A stretch of 64,000 nucleotides of DNA from Solwaraspora sp. WMMD406 (GTDB lineage: Bacteria; Actinomycetota; Actinomycetes; Mycobacteriales; Micromonosporaceae): NCBI RefSeq assembly GCF_029626025.1, contig NZ_JARUBF010000001.1, positions 2,356,001 to 2,420,000 of the forward strand. The letters are read 5' to 3'. Positions 21,054-31,514 of the stretch are shown one piece after another. The number at the start of each line of letters is the position of its first letter. Positions within the stretch are counted from its first letter, which is position 1. Made by a program: the position numbers and the translations under genes. The notes under the pieces were generated by a model. It was given only the letters and a program-made list of their open reading frames with translations, was not told where the DNA came from and did no database searches.

Positions 21054-21187
21054 GCCCGGCGGGCAGGCCGACCGCTGCCCGGTCGGCCCGTCCGTCCCCA
21101 CCGGGTAGCCGATCATGGTCGCCCGGCAGCCAAATACCGGGTGGCACCGGTTTACCCCGGACCCCGGTCACCGCAGACTCGGACCCC

Positions 21188-23206
21188 ATGAGCCGTCGCA
21201 AGACCGTTGTCCTCGGTGCCGCCGTCGTGGCCGTGGTTTCCCTCCTGGCCGCTGTCGCCGTCGTGGTGTTCGCCCGGGGCGGCGGTGTCCCGTTGAGCGC
21301 CCGCGACGACGAGGCCGGCGTCTCGGTACGGGTGGACGGCTCGGCGGTCGACGGCCGGGGCGCGACGCTGCGGGTCGCGGTCGCCGACGACGCACCCGAC
21401 TTCCCCGAACCCAGCATGATCACCCCGCTCGGCGCGGTGGTCGACATCGCGCTCGACGGCGGCGAACTCACCGGGGCGGCCACCATCACGTTCGACTATC
21501 CCGCCGACGCGCCGGTCGACGACATGTTCATCGCGACCTACGTGGCGGACTGGGGCCAGTGGCTGCCGCTGGGCGGTGACGTCGACCCGTCGTCGCGCAC
21601 CATCTCCACCCAGACCCGGCACTTCTCCTACTGGGTGGTGGCCGCCTGGGACCAGGAGGAGACCGCCGCCCAGGCCGCGCTGGCCCTGCAACGGGGGGTC
21701 AACGCCAACCGGTACGTGGCCGGAATCGCCGGGATCCTCTCCGTACCGCCGCCGTTGGAGTGCCGCTATCAGGCCCTGCCGGTCCGGGTGGAACGGACCA
21801 ACTGGGTGCCGGGCCTGGAGACCTGCGCCCAGTTCCATCCCGACCGCGACGGCACCTACACGTTCAGCATCGGCAACACGGTCGGCTATCCGCTGTTGCT
21901 GGAGTTCCCGCCGGCGTTGACCGTCGAGTCGGGGCCGAACTCGGCGACCGGTCCGACCGGTCGGGAGAACATCTACACCGCCCTGATCGAGGACGTCCGG
22001 ACGCTGATGGGAGACACCGCCGTGGTGCTCAGCTCCGGCACCCGCGTCACCTTCCGGCTCGACCCGGCGAAGTTGCCCGAGTCCGGCACGATCACCCTGG
22101 CCGCCCGGCTGGACTACGGCCACGTCCTGCTCGACGCCACCGGGCTGCTGCTGCAGCTGCTGTTGCCGCTGAGCCCGGACAGCAAGGCGTTGCAGCTGTG
22201 GCGTCAGTCGGAGAAGTACCTGCAGACGGCGCAGTGCATTCTGACCGAGAGCATCAAGCTGGCCGAGGTCGTCGGCAATCCGGCCGGCCGCAGCCTCGGG
22301 CAGTGGGTCACCGCCGCGACGACCGCCTACTACGAAGGCGTACTGCGCTGCGCCGACGCGATCGTCGACTTCGTGCTGAAGTTCATGGAGAAGCCGGCGG
22401 ACGCGTACGTCGAAGGGATCTTCAACGCGCTCAGCAACAGCCTGCGGGGCCTGGTGAAACGGCGGCTGGACGCCGTACTGGCGATCTGGCGCAACAGTGG
22501 GGCGATCCGGGAGCTGCTGTCCGGCACGGTGGAACTGGCCCGGCAGGCCTTCACCGGGGACAGCGGCCGGCGGTCGCTGCGCCTGGCCGTCACCGATCCG
22601 CCGCTGGACCGGCTGCACGAGGTGATTCCCCGCCCGTCGGAGGGCAACTTCCGGGCCGGGACCAGCGCCGCCGACTTCGTCGTCGCGCAGGAGGACCGGT
22701 ACGCCCCGTTCGGGCCGTACCGGGGTTGCGAAGGCGACCCGGAGTGGCAGCTGAACTGGGCGTCGGTCCCGCACGGCACCGGCTATCTCTACCTGGACGG
22801 CGCCAGCGATCTGATCAGTGCCCAGGTCCAGGTCGGCCACGTGCCGGCCGGGCAGCGGGACGCGGTCGAGGCGTACCTGCGGCAGCTGGCCGGCACGGAC
22901 CAGTGCCGGGCCGAACGGTCCGAGTACGACGTCACCGACTACGGCGTGGTGGTGACCGCCAAGGACTATCCGGCGGTGACCCTGGTGCTCAACGCCCTGG
23001 AGCAGACCCCGGACTACACGACGACCGGCACCGTCTGGTGTGGCTTCGACCCGCGCACCGGCTATCTGATCACGTTGCAGACCCAGCCGTTCGACAATCC
23101 CGAACTGCCGATCGGCGAGTTGACCGAACACAGTGAGACCGCCTGGTATTACCTGGTGAAACGGGCGGAGGCGATGCTCGGCACCGGGCTGGCACCGGCG
23201 TCGTAG
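21188..23206 (+). CDS. Large extracellular hypothetical protein with N-terminal anchor
   Basis: The 672-residue product starts with a basic end and a hydrophobic helix (VVLGAAVVAVVSLLAAVAVVVF), an uncleaved anchor or signal peptide, so most of it should be outside the cell. Residues about 40-160 form a beta-rich domain ending in QWLPLGG...TQTRHFSYWVV, resembling ZU5-like domains; the central region is helical and the end again beta-rich with scattered Cys. No enzyme motif recognised. It stands alone between a repeat array and an arginase-family gene. Confidence 0.75.
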   Translation: MSRRKTVVLGAAVVAVVSLLAAVAVVVFARGGGVPLSARDDEAGVSVRVDGSAVDGRGATLRVAVADDAPDFPEPSMITPLGAVVDIALDGGELTGAATITFDYPADAPVDDMFIATYVADWGQWLPLGGDVDPSSRTISTQTRHFSYWVVAAWDQEETAAQAALALQRGVNANRYVAGIAGILSVPPPLECRYQALPVRVERTNWVPGLETCAQFHPDRDGTYTFSIGNTVGYPLLLEFPPALTVESGPNSATGPTGRENIYTALIEDVRTLMGDTAVVLSSGTRVTFRLDPAKLPESGTITLAARLDYGHVLLDATGLLLQLLLPLSPDSKALQLWRQSEKYLQTAQCILTESIKLAEVVGNPAGRSLGQWVTAATTAYYEGVLRCADAIVDFVLKFMEKPADAYVEGIFNALSNSLRGLVKRRLDAVLAIWRNSGAIRELLSGTVELARQAFTGDSGRRSLRLAVTDPPLDRLHEVIPRPSEGNFRAGTSAADFVVAQEDRYAPFGPYRGCEGDPEWQLNWASVPHGTGYLYLDGASDLISAQVQVGHVPAGQRDAVEAYLRQLAGTDQCRAERSEYDVTDYGVVVTAKDYPAVTLVLNALEQTPDYTTTGTVWCGFDPRTGYLITLQTQPFDNPELPIGELTEHSETAWYYLVKRAEAMLGTGLAPAS

Positions 23207-23254
23207 ACCCGACGAGGTCTGCTGTGGACGGCGATCGGCGGTAGGCTCTCGAAG

Positions 23255-24010
23255 GTGACCAGCATCCTGGTGCCCTACCATCTCGACGAATACCTGCCCG
23301 AGCTCGACGTACCCGGGTCGGCGACGACCACGGTCATGCTGGCCCTGCCCGAGGCCGCCGACTCGTGGTCGCGGATGGCCTGGCTGTACGGCGCGGTCGC
23401 GGCGACCGTGTCCGGGGCGGTGGCCGCCGGCTCACGACCGGTGGTGTTCTCCGGCGACTGCACCACCTCGCTCGGGGCGGTCGCCGGTCTGCAACGGGCC
23501 GGTGTCGACCCGGCGGTGGTCTGGCTGGACGCCCACGGCGATCTGCAGACCCCGGAGACGACGGCCAGCGGCTATCTCGGCGGCATGCCGTTGCGGCTGC
23601 TCACCGGCTACCGTCCGGAGCTGATCGGGTCGGCGCTCGGCCTCACCGCCGTGGCCGAGTCCCGGATCGTGCTCGGCGACGGCCGGGACCTCGATCCACC
23701 GGAGGCCGACTACCTGCGGGGATGCGCGATCCGCCGCCGTCCGGTCGACGAGTTGACCGCCGAGGTGCTGCCGGACGGTCCGATCTATTTGCATCTGGAC
23801 GCCGACGTGGTGGATCCGGTGGACCTGCCCGGTCTGCGGTTTCCCGCGCCGGGTGGCCCGCATCTGGAGTCGGTCGCCGACGCGGTGCTGCGGGTGGTCG
23901 ACACCGGCCGGGTGGTGGCTGTCGGGGTCGCCTGCACCTGGGATCCGGGGCACGGGTCGGCGGCACGGTTCGGCCCGCTGGTCAAGGAGATCATCAGCCG
24001 GCTGACCTGA
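23255..24010 (+). CDS. Arginase/agmatinase-family protein
   Basis: A 251-residue ureohydrolase-fold protein. The manganese-binding motifs are mostly present: DAHGD (about 91-95), and HLDADVVDP with the usual Asp-x-Asp (about 178-186). In the first motif the usual GDH reads GDC (FSGDCTTSLG), a substitution seen in some arginase relatives of unknown activity. It may hydrolyse a guanidino compound or related amide. GTG at 23255 is the start. It converges on the allophanate hydrolase gene, which suggests but does not prove a shared role in nitrogen metabolism. Confidence 0.8.
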   Translation: MTSILVPYHLDEYLPELDVPGSATTTVMLALPEAADSWSRMAWLYGAVAATVSGAVAAGSRPVVFSGDCTTSLGAVAGLQRAGVDPAVVWLDAHGDLQTPETTASGYLGGMPLRLLTGYRPELIGSALGLTAVAESRIVLGDGRDLDPPEADYLRGCAIRRRPVDELTAEVLPDGPIYLHLDADVVDPVDLPGLRFPAPGGPHLESVADAVLRVVDTGRVVAVGVACTWDPGHGSAARFGPLVKEIISRLT

Positions 24011-24067
24011 CCCGGGCCGAGGCGCGCCGGGCCGGCCGGTTCAGCCCGCGTCGACGGGCCGGCAGGC

Positions 24068-25777
24068 TCAGCCGGTCGCGTCGAGCGCGGCGCGCCAGCC
24101 ACCGGCGGCGGTGACGTCGACCGCGTCCCGTACGCCGTGTTCCTCGGTGAGGAATCCGGCGACCCGGCTGCCGTCGTCGAGTTCCACCGACCCGAGGCCG
24201 AGCGGCGCCGGTACGGTGGCCAGCAGCGCGCCGACCGCCTGATGCGGCAGTCGCCACACTTCGACGGCGATACCGCCGGCCGGGCCGTCGCCGGTGTGCA
24301 GCAGCCCGGGGCGAGGCAGACCCGGTCCGGGCAGCCGGTAGAGCCGGTAGCCGGGTGCGGTACGGGCCCGGTACGCCAGCCGTCCGCCGAGTTCGACGAG
24401 CTGCGGGTTGAGCGGCAGGCCGGTCAGGTGTGCCCCGGCGACCGCGACCGCGATCGAGCCGCTGTCCTCGGCGAGGCCGGCGTTCGTGGCCGGCTCACCG
24501 CACCAGGTGGCGGCCAGGTCCAGCAGCGGCGCGTCGGCGAACGCCGGGGCGATGAACTGGACGCCGAACGGCAGCCCGTCGGGTCGGGTCCCGGCCGGTA
24601 CGGCGACCGCGCACAGATCGAGCAGGTTGACGAAGTTGGTGAACCGGCCGAGGCGGGCGTTGACGCCGATCGGGTCGGCGGCGACGTCGGCCAGGGTCGG
24701 GTGGCCGGGGGTGACCGGCAGCAGCAGCGCGTCCACGTCGGACCAGATCGGTTCGCTGTCGCGGCGCAGCGCGGCGAGCCGGTCCAGGCCGGCGAACACG
24801 TCCGGCCCGGTGACGTCCCGGCCGCGTCGCACGATCGCGCGGACCGTCGGGTCCAGGTGCGGGCCGTCCGGTTCGAGCAGGTGCCCGAACGCCGCCCACC
24901 GGGCGGCCAGCCACGGTCCGTCGTAGAGCAGCCGGGCGGTGGCCAGGAACGGGGTGACGTCGACCGTGACGACGTGCGCGGCGACGTGGCGCAGCCGGGT
25001 CAGCGCCGCCTGCCAGGCGGCCTCGTGCGCCGGGTCGAGGTCCAGCGGAGCATCGGGTACGGCGACCACCCGCATCCGGGCGGCGATCCCGGCCGGTAAG
25101 CGGGCCGGCAGCGGCCGGGACCACGGGTCGTCCGGGTCGGCCCAGGTCAGCGCGGCCAGCGCCGGGCGGGCCTCGGCGACGGTACGGGTGAACGTGGTGA
25201 CGCAGTCCAGCGAGGCGCAGGCCGGCAGCACGCCGGCGGTGGAGACCAGCCCCCGGGTCGGCTTGACGCCGACGATGCCGTTGAACGCGGCCGGCACCCG
25301 GCCGGAGCCGGCGGTGTCGGTGCCCAGGGCCAGCGGCACCAGACCGGTGGCGACGGCGAGCGCGCTGCCCGAGCTGCTGCCGCCGCTGACGTGCGCCGCG
25401 TCGGCCACGCTGTGGCAGGCCCCGTACGGGCTGCGGGTGCCGACCAGGCCGGTGGCGAACTGGTCCAGGTTGGTCTTGCCGACGACGACGGCACCGGCGT
25501 CGACGAGGCGCCGGACGGCGGTGGCGGAGGTGGTCGCCGGGCGGTCGGCCAGGGCTGGGCAGCCGGCGGTGGTGGGGTGTCCGACGAGGTCCAGGTTGTC
25601 CTTGACGGCGACGGCGGTGCCGGCGAGCGGGGCGGCCGGGTTGACCCGGGCAGCGGCGTCGGCCACCTCGGCCGGGTCGAGCAGGGTGATCCAGATCGGC
25701 TGGTCCGGGTCGGTGGCCTGGCGGGCGGCGAGGACGGCGGCCACGGGGTCGTGGCGCACTGGTGCGGTCGATGTCAC
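24068..25777 (-). CDS. atzF: Allophanate hydrolase
   Basis: Hydrolyses allophanate to ammonia and carbon dioxide. The 569 residues comprise an amidase-signature domain with the Ser-cisSer-Lys triad: Lys in AVKDNLDLVG, the GGSSSGSA loop and GTDTAGSGRVPAAFNG, followed by a C-terminal domain (from about residue 440, AVAGAHLTGLPLNPQL) characteristic of AtzF/DUR1,2-type enzymes. It is last in an operon with a BMP-type ABC transporter. No urea carboxylase is nearby, so the allophanate may come from biuret, cyanuric acid or another imported compound. Confidence 0.92.
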   Translation of the reverse strand: MTSTAPVRHDPVAAVLAARQATDPDQPIWITLLDPAEVADAAARVNPAAPLAGTAVAVKDNLDLVGHPTTAGCPALADRPATTSATAVRRLVDAGAVVVGKTNLDQFATGLVGTRSPYGACHSVADAAHVSGGSSSGSALAVATGLVPLALGTDTAGSGRVPAAFNGIVGVKPTRGLVSTAGVLPACASLDCVTTFTRTVAEARPALAALTWADPDDPWSRPLPARLPAGIAARMRVVAVPDAPLDLDPAHEAAWQAALTRLRHVAAHVVTVDVTPFLATARLLYDGPWLAARWAAFGHLLEPDGPHLDPTVRAIVRRGRDVTGPDVFAGLDRLAALRRDSEPIWSDVDALLLPVTPGHPTLADVAADPIGVNARLGRFTNFVNLLDLCAVAVPAGTRPDGLPFGVQFIAPAFADAPLLDLAATWCGEPATNAGLAEDSGSIAVAVAGAHLTGLPLNPQLVELGGRLAYRARTAPGYRLYRLPGPGLPRPGLLHTGDGPAGGIAVEVWRLPHQAVGALLATVPAPLGLGSVELDDGSRVAGFLTEEHGVRDAVDVTAAGGWRAALDATG

Positions 25778-25882
25778 GTCGGGTGAACCTCCGAGGGCCG
25801 GGGGACAGGGCTGGTCGGGAACCCGGCGCGGCCGCGCCGGACCAGTCCCGTCCCCCGGAAGCTGGGCGAGGTGGGGTGGGGG

Positions 25883-27055
25883 TCAGGACGAGGGGATCTG
25901 GCCGACGACGCCCTCGACGAAGTAGTCGATCGATTCGATCGTCTGGTAGTCGGGGATGGTGCCGGCCGGTACCCGTACGGTGCCGGCCTGGTCCACGACC
26001 GGCCCGGCGAACGGTGAACCGTCTTCGGCGCTGATCCGTTCCTTGGCCTGCTCGACGAGGGCCTTGGCCTCGTCGGTGACCGCCGGCCCGTACGCGGACT
26101 GCACGAACGGGTTGTCGCCGGTCTTGAGTCCGACCCGGTAGTTGGCGTTGTATTCGCTGCCGGTGAACTCTCCGGCGAGGATGGTCTCGACCATGGTGGT
26201 GTAGAGCGGTCCCCAGTCCCATTCGGAGCCGGTGAGCCAGCCGGTCGGGGCCAGGTCGCTGGCGTCGGCGTGGTAGCCGACGGTGTAGGCGCCGGCCGCC
26301 TCGGTGGCCCGGATGATGGTGGCGGTGCAGTCCTGGTGTTGGCTGATCACGTCGACGCCCTGGGAGAGCAGGCTGTTGGTGGCTTCGGCCTGTTTGGCCG
26401 GGTCGCACCAGCTGGAGGTGTTGACCACGTACGTCTGCACGTCGGGGTTGACCGACGCGGCGCCGAGCTGGAAGGCGTTGATGTTGTCCAGGGTCTGCGA
26501 GATCGGGAACGCGTAGACGTACCCCAGCTTGTTGCTCTTGGTGGTTGTTCCGGCGATGATGCCGGCCAGGTAGACCGGTTCGTAGACGGTGCCGAAGTAG
26601 GTGCCGAAGTTGGGGGGCGCGTCGCCGTCGACGATGTTTCCCTGTTGCAGCACCACGACGTCGGGGTTGGCGGCGGCGACCTTGAGCGCCGGGTCCTTGT
26701 GCCCGTACGAGGTGGCGAAGATGATCTTCGCGCCCTTGCGGATCATGCTTTCCATCACCCGGGTGGCGTTGTCGTCCTCCGGGACGTTCTCGGCGGTCAG
26801 CACCTCCAGGTCCGGGTACGCGGCGGCGACGGCCTGACTGCCTTCGTACGCGGCCTGGTTGTAGCCGTAGTCGTCCTTGGGTCCGACGAAGATGAAGCCG
26901 ATCGCGGTGCCGCCGGTGCCGGGGGCCTCGGCGGCGTCGCCGGTCGGCGCGGCGGTGGTGGAGTTGGTGGCGCAGCCGGCCAGCAGCACGGCGGTCGTCG
27001 CGGCGGCGGCCAGCGCGACCAGCGGACGTCGGCGGGACAGTCTTCGCATGCTCAT
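25883..27055 (-). CDS. BMP-family ABC transporter substrate-binding lipoprotein
   Basis: Extracellular solute-binding protein of the basic membrane protein (BMP/PnrA) family, which typically binds nucleosides or related heterocycles. The 390 residues begin with a lipoprotein signal (lipobox LLAGC near residue 28) and contain IGFIFVGPKDDYGYNQAAYE and a SQHQDCTATI stretch typical of the ligand cleft. It is encoded after both permeases and before allophanate hydrolase in the same direction. A second ATG two codons downstream is equally possible. Confidence 0.9.
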   Translation of the reverse strand: MSMRRLSRRRPLVALAAAATTAVLLAGCATNSTTAAPTGDAAEAPGTGGTAIGFIFVGPKDDYGYNQAAYEGSQAVAAAYPDLEVLTAENVPEDDNATRVMESMIRKGAKIIFATSYGHKDPALKVAAANPDVVVLQQGNIVDGDAPPNFGTYFGTVYEPVYLAGIIAGTTTKSNKLGYVYAFPISQTLDNINAFQLGAASVNPDVQTYVVNTSSWCDPAKQAEATNSLLSQGVDVISQHQDCTATIIRATEAAGAYTVGYHADASDLAPTGWLTGSEWDWGPLYTTMVETILAGEFTGSEYNANYRVGLKTGDNPFVQSAYGPAVTDEAKALVEQAKERISAEDGSPFAGPVVDQAGTVRVPAGTIPDYQTIESIDYFVEGVVGQIPSS

Positions 27056-27098
27056 CTGGTGTTCCTCCGGTGATCTGGTCGGGGAGCTATCTGGGGAT

Positions 27099-28010
27099 CT
27101 ATTTGGCGGGGGTCAGTTCGAAGACCCGGGACAGTCCTTCGGGGGCGGCGTTGCTGCGTCGGCGGCCGAGCAGCACCAGCGCGACGATGGTGACCAGGTA
27201 CGGCAGGGCGTCGAGGGCGAACTGGTTGAACCCGAAGCCCCGGGCCTGCAGCGCGGGGGACAGGGCGAGCGCGACCCCGAACAGGTAGGCACCGCCGACG
27301 GCGCGCAGCGGATGCCAGGCGGCGAAGATGACCAGGGCGACGGCGATGAAGCCCCGCCCGGCGGTCATGTTCTCGAACCAGGCGTTGGCGTACGCGGTGG
27401 CCAGGTGCGCGCCGCCGACGCCGGCGAGCAGCCCACCGGTGACCACGGCAAGGTAGCGGACCAGCTGTGGGGAGTGCCCGTACGCGGCGAGCACCTCGCC
27501 CCGCTCGCCGGCGCCCCGGATCGCCAGGCCGGGACGGCTGCGGTAGAGCAGCCACCAGATCGCCGGGGCGAGCAGGTAGGAGCAGTAGACCAGCGGGTCG
27601 TGCTGGAAGAAGATCGGTCCCAGCGCGGGGATGTCGGACAGCAGCGGGATCGGGTACGGCCGGAACGGGCTGATCGCCCGACCGACGTACGCGGCCCCGA
27701 ACATCGAGGTCAGCCCGAGGCCGAGGAAGAGCACGACCAGGCCGGTGGCGAGCTGGTTGGCGGCCCGGCCGAGCACCATCACCGCGTGGACCAGGGCGAG
27801 CAGGCCGCCGGCGGCGGCACCGGCGACGACTCCGGCCCACGGGCTGCCGGTCTCGGCGGTGACCGCGTAGGCGGCGAGTGCGCCGGTGAGCATGCTGCCC
27901 TCGGTGCCGAGGTTGATCACCCCGGCGCGTTCGGCGATGGTTTCGCCGAGGGCGGCGTAGAGGATGGCGGTGCCGCCGCGCACCCCGCCGGTGAGGACGT
28001 CGACGATCAC
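27099..28010 (-). CDS. ABC transporter permease, BMP/nucleoside type (second subunit)
   Basis: A 303-residue membrane protein with about eight to nine hydrophobic segments and the conserved RAGVINLGTEGSMLTGA block of nucleoside/BMP-type permeases. GTG at 28010 overlaps the stop of the first permease by four bases (GTGA), indicating translational coupling. It should pair with the first permease and the double ATPase to import the solute bound by the lipoprotein. Confidence 0.9.
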   Translation of the reverse strand: MIVDVLTGGVRGGTAILYAALGETIAERAGVINLGTEGSMLTGALAAYAVTAETGSPWAGVVAGAAAGGLLALVHAVMVLGRAANQLATGLVVLFLGLGLTSMFGAAYVGRAISPFRPYPIPLLSDIPALGPIFFQHDPLVYCSYLLAPAIWWLLYRSRPGLAIRGAGERGEVLAAYGHSPQLVRYLAVVTGGLLAGVGGAHLATAYANAWFENMTAGRGFIAVALVIFAAWHPLRAVGGAYLFGVALALSPALQARGFGFNQFALDALPYLVTIVALVLLGRRRSNAAPEGLSRVFELTPAK

Positions 28011-29065
28011 GACTTGCTCCTTCGGTTGAAGCCGAGCACGACGAGCAGCACGATGGCCATCAGGACGTTGACCGAGGCGGCCGGTAGGCCGGCGTCGATC
28101 TGCAGGCTGTCGCCGGCCATCGCGATCGCCGCCAGCAGCAGCGCGGCCAGGCCGACCCGTAGTGGTCGGTGCAGCGCCAGCCAGCTGGCCAGGAAGCCGA
28201 CGTAGCCGAAGTTGGTGGTCATGCCGGGGCGCAGCTTGAACTCCGTACCGGCGAAGTGGACCAGCCCGGCCAGGCCGGCGAGTGCGCCGCCGACGAGCAT
28301 CGAGGTGACCAGCAGGGTGCCGACCCGCAGGCCGGCGCGGCGGGCCGCTTCCGGGTTGCCGCCGACGACCCGCAGCCGGAATCCCCAGCCGGTGCGCGCC
28401 ATCAGCCACCAGATGGCGGCCAGGGCGATGCCGGCGACGACGATGCCGGTGTTGAGGGTGCCGCCGGGGACGAACAGGGGCAGCCGGGCGGTGTCTTCCA
28501 GCGGCCGGCTGGCCGGTTGGCCGAAGCCGGAGGCGTCCTTCCACGGGTCGTAGATCAGCAACAGCATGATGTCGATGGCGATGAAGTTCATCAGCAGCGT
28601 GGTGATCGCCTCGTTGACCTTGACGGTGAGCCGCAGGCCGGCGGCGATGCCGGCCCAGATCGCGCCGCCGGCCATCGCCGCGACGATCATCAGGGCGAGC
28701 ACGACCGGGCCGGGCAGGCGCTGGTCGGTGACCAGGCCGACGCCGGCGGCGCTGACCGCGCCGATCACGATCTGACCTTCGCCGCCGACGTTGAGCAGGC
28801 CGGCCCGAGCCGGTACGGCGACCGCGAGCGCGGCCAGCACCAGCACCGAGGCCCGGACCAGTACGGTCTGCGCCTGGGCCGGGTCGGCCAGGGAGAGCAG
28901 CATGTCGGCGTACATGGTGAACGGGTTGACGCCTTTGGCGGCGGCGAAGGCACCGAAGATCAGCGGTGCGGCGAGTACGGCGACGACGACGCGCAGCCAC
29001 AGTCGCGGTCGATTGTCGACAGTTTTTGCTTGTTCGGGGGCGGGGCGTACCAGCGTGTCGGTCAC
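28007..29065 (-). CDS. ABC transporter permease, BMP/nucleoside type (first subunit)
   Basis: A 352-residue permease with multiple hydrophobic helices and the signature ARAGLLNVGGEGQIVIGA, equivalent to the RAGVINLGTEG block of its partner. VNEAITTLLMNFIAI is also typical of the family. It starts 6 bases after the ATPase stop and overlaps the second permease start by four bases. Confidence 0.9.
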   Translation of the reverse strand: MTDTLVRPAPEQAKTVDNRPRLWLRVVVAVLAAPLIFGAFAAAKGVNPFTMYADMLLSLADPAQAQTVLVRASVLVLAALAVAVPARAGLLNVGGEGQIVIGAVSAAGVGLVTDQRLPGPVVLALMIVAAMAGGAIWAGIAAGLRLTVKVNEAITTLLMNFIAIDIMLLLIYDPWKDASGFGQPASRPLEDTARLPLFVPGGTLNTGIVVAGIALAAIWWLMARTGWGFRLRVVGGNPEAARRAGLRVGTLLVTSMLVGGALAGLAGLVHFAGTEFKLRPGMTTNFGYVGFLASWLALHRPLRVGLAALLLAAIAMAGDSLQIDAGLPAASVNVLMAIVLLVVLGFNRRSKS

Positions 29066-29071
29066 CTCAGG

Positions 29072-30667
29072 TCACTCCCCACCCGCAATGTCGTGCTCGC
29101 CGCCACCAGCGCCGCCGCCACCAGCGCCGCCGGCGTGGTTGCCGCCCAGCATCAGTTGACCGATCGCGTACCGGTCGGTGCTCACCGGCGTGACGACCCC
29201 GGCCAACTCCCCGTTGTGCAGCACCGCGATCCGGTCGCTGATCGACAACAACTCGTCGAGATCCTCCGACACGACCAGCACCGCCGCGCCCGCGTCCCGC
29301 TGCTCCAACAGCAGCTCCTGGGTCCGCCGGGTGGTCGCGATGTCCAGCCCACGACTCGGGTACGCGGCAACCACCACCGTCGCCGGTGCCCCCAACGCCC
29401 GGGTCAACACCACCCGCTGCACGTTGCCGCCGGACAACTCGGCCACCACCCGGTGCTCCGGTGCCATCCGCAGCCCGGCGCGCTCCTCCCGTACGGCCGC
29501 GCCGGCCCGTACCGCCCGCCAGTCGATGCCCAGCCCACGCCGGACAGCCGACAGGTCGGCCAACGCCATGTGCTCGGTGATGGTCAAGCCCGGCACCACC
29601 GCGTCGGTCAGCGGATCCTCCGGCACCCCGACCGCCCCGGCGGCCAGAGCCTGCCGGGGCCGGCCGCGCAACTCGGTATCCCCGATGTGGACCGTCCCGG
29701 CGGTGGCCCGGCGCTCACCGAGGATCACCTCGCACAGCTCCCGCTGCCCACTGCCGGCCACCCCGGCGACCCCGACGAGTTCACCGGGGCGCAGGTCCAG
29801 ATCGACGCCGCGTAACGCCGGCTCACCCCGGTCACCGGTGACGTCGACGCCGCGCAGCCGCACGATCGGCGCCACGTCAGCGCCCGGCGGCTCCCGGTGA
29901 CTGGCCAGACCCGGCACCGACCGGCCCACCATCGCCTCGACCAGTTCGGCGTCGGTGTGGTCGGCCGGGTCGGCGTTGCGCAGCACCACCCGCCCGCCGC
30001 GCAGCACCGTCACCCGGTCGGCGATCGCCCGCGCCTCACCCAACTTGTGGGTGATGATGATCATCGACAGTCCGTTGGCCCGCAGCGCCCGTACCGCCGC
30101 GAACAGCGCGTCGACCTCCTGCGGGGCGAGCACACTCGTCGGCTCGTCCAGGATCAGCAGCCGCGCACCGGCCATCAGCACCTTGAGGATCTCGACCCGC
30201 TGACGTTCCCCGATCGACAGATGGGCCACCAGCGCGTCCGGGTGCACCGGCAGCCCGTACCGCCGGGACTCCTCGGCGATCCGCGCGGACAGCGCCCGCC
30301 GCTGGAACCGCAGCCCACGACCCGGCAGGGCCAGGGCGATGTTCTCGGTGACGGTGAACGCCGGGATCAGCCGCATGTCCTGGAAGACCATGCCGATGCC
30401 GGCCGCGCGGGCCGCCGCCGGCGAGTCGATCGCCACCGGTACGCCGTCCACTCGCAGCTCACCGGCGTCCGGCCGGTACACCCCGTAGATCAGCTTCATC
30501 AGTGTGCTCTTGCCGGCACCGTTCTCGCCGAGTACGGCGTGCACCTCGCCCGGTGCCACGTCGAAGTCGACGCCGTCGTTGGCGACGACCTCACCGAATC
30601 GGCAGGTCAGACCCCGTACGGACAGCAGTGCGGTGGTGCTTTCCACCGCCGCCGCCACGGCGGTCAT
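29072..30667 (-). CDS. ABC transporter ATPase with two nucleotide-binding domains
   Basis: A 531-residue double ATPase of the sugar/nucleoside importer class. The first domain has Walker [10 protein letters not shown] (about 46-54), the ABC signature [11 protein letters not shown] and Walker [10 protein letters not shown]; the second has a degenerate Walker A (GVAGSGQRE) and [11 protein letters not shown], the normal asymmetry in this class. Its ATG overlaps the GntR stop by four bases (ATGA). The C-terminus is Gly-rich. Confidence 0.92.
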   Translation of the reverse strand: MTAVAAAVESTTALLSVRGLTCRFGEVVANDGVDFDVAPGEVHAVLGENGAGKSTLMKLIYGVYRPDAGELRVDGVPVAIDSPAAARAAGIGMVFQDMRLIPAFTVTENIALALPGRGLRFQRRALSARIAEESRRYGLPVHPDALVAHLSIGERQRVEILKVLMAGARLLILDEPTSVLAPQEVDALFAAVRALRANGLSMIIITHKLGEARAIADRVTVLRGGRVVLRNADPADHTDAELVEAMVGRSVPGLASHREPPGADVAPIVRLRGVDVTGDRGEPALRGVDLDLRPGELVGVAGVAGSGQRELCEVILGERRATAGTVHIGDTELRGRPRQALAAGAVGVPEDPLTDAVVPGLTITEHMALADLSAVRRGLGIDWRAVRAGAAVREERAGLRMAPEHRVVAELSGGNVQRVVLTRALGAPATVVVAAYPSRGLDIATTRRTQELLLEQRDAGAAVLVVSEDLDELLSISDRIAVLHNGELAGVVTPVSTDRYAIGQLMLGGNHAGGAGGGGAGGGEHDIAGGE

Positions 30668-31386
30668 GACAGCTCTCTAGTCTCGACGGCCATCATCCGG
30701 GTCAGGGCCTGCGCGGCCCGTTGCTCGACGACGGCGACGGATTCCCCCAAATGCATCGTGAACCTCCGGTGGGCGGTGTCGAGGTCGCCGCCGAGGACGG
30801 CCTCCAAAATGCCGAGATGCTGGGTGATCGTGCGATCGATCCGCTCGGCGGAGAGAAAGTCGTGCATCCGGACCACCCGGATGCGTTCGTTGACCACGCC
30901 GAGCATCCCGGCGAGAGCGTTGTTGCCGGCGGCCTCGGCCAACCGGACATGGAAGCTCTCGTCGAGCAGCACGAACCCGGGATCCGGGTCCGGGGTGTCG
31001 CGGCGCAGCACCAGCCAGTCGTCGCGCAACGGCTCGACGACGGACAGATCGTGCGGTTCACCGGTTTCGGCCGGGCGGTGCAGCGCGGCCAGTTCCAGCG
31101 CGCGACGCACCTCGTACAGCTGCCGGACCTCGACCAGGTTGGACGCCGCCGGTACGTAACCCCCGTCCGGCAGGCGTTCGACGAGGCGTTCGGCGTGCAA
31201 CCGGGCCAGGGCCTGGCGGACCGGGGTACGCGACACCGACAGCAGGCTGGCCAGCCGCTCCTCGCCGAGCCGGATCCGCAGCGGGAAGTCGCCGACCAGC
31301 AGCCGCCGCTTCAGCTCGGTGTAGGCGTGCTCACCGGCCTGCGTACGCGGGGGTGTGTCCAGTCTTGTATCCAACGCCGGATCCAT
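30664..31386 (-). CDS. GntR regulator, FCD subfamily
   Basis: A 240-residue FadR-like repressor: N-terminal winged helix ([19 protein letters not shown], then [13 protein letters not shown] and [12 protein letters not shown]) and a helical FCD ligand domain with the metal-binding pattern ([26 protein letters not shown]). ATG at 31386 is taken as start. It heads the transporter-allophanate hydrolase operon and is coupled to the ATPase gene, so it probably senses the transported compound or a breakdown product. A TTGTATCCAA inverted element at 31365-31374 lies inside its first codons and could be an autoregulatory site. Confidence 0.88.
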   Translation of the reverse strand: MDPALDTRLDTPPRTQAGEHAYTELKRRLLVGDFPLRIRLGEERLASLLSVSRTPVRQALARLHAERLVERLPDGGYVPAASNLVEVRQLYEVRRALELAALHRPAETGEPHDLSVVEPLRDDWLVLRRDTPDPDPGFVLLDESFHVRLAEAAGNNALAGMLGVVNERIRVVRMHDFLSAERIDRTITQHLGILEAVLGGDLDTAHRRFTMHLGESVAVVEQRAAQALTRMMAVETRELS

Positions 31387-31514
31387 GAACGGACCGTAGG
31401 GGCGATGTGCTTCGGAGGTGTTTCCTGACGGTAAGCAGCCCGACGCGGCAACGAACACACCGCATCGGGCTCGTACAAATCGCGGAATCTACCGGTATAG
31501 CCGCTGATTATTGG

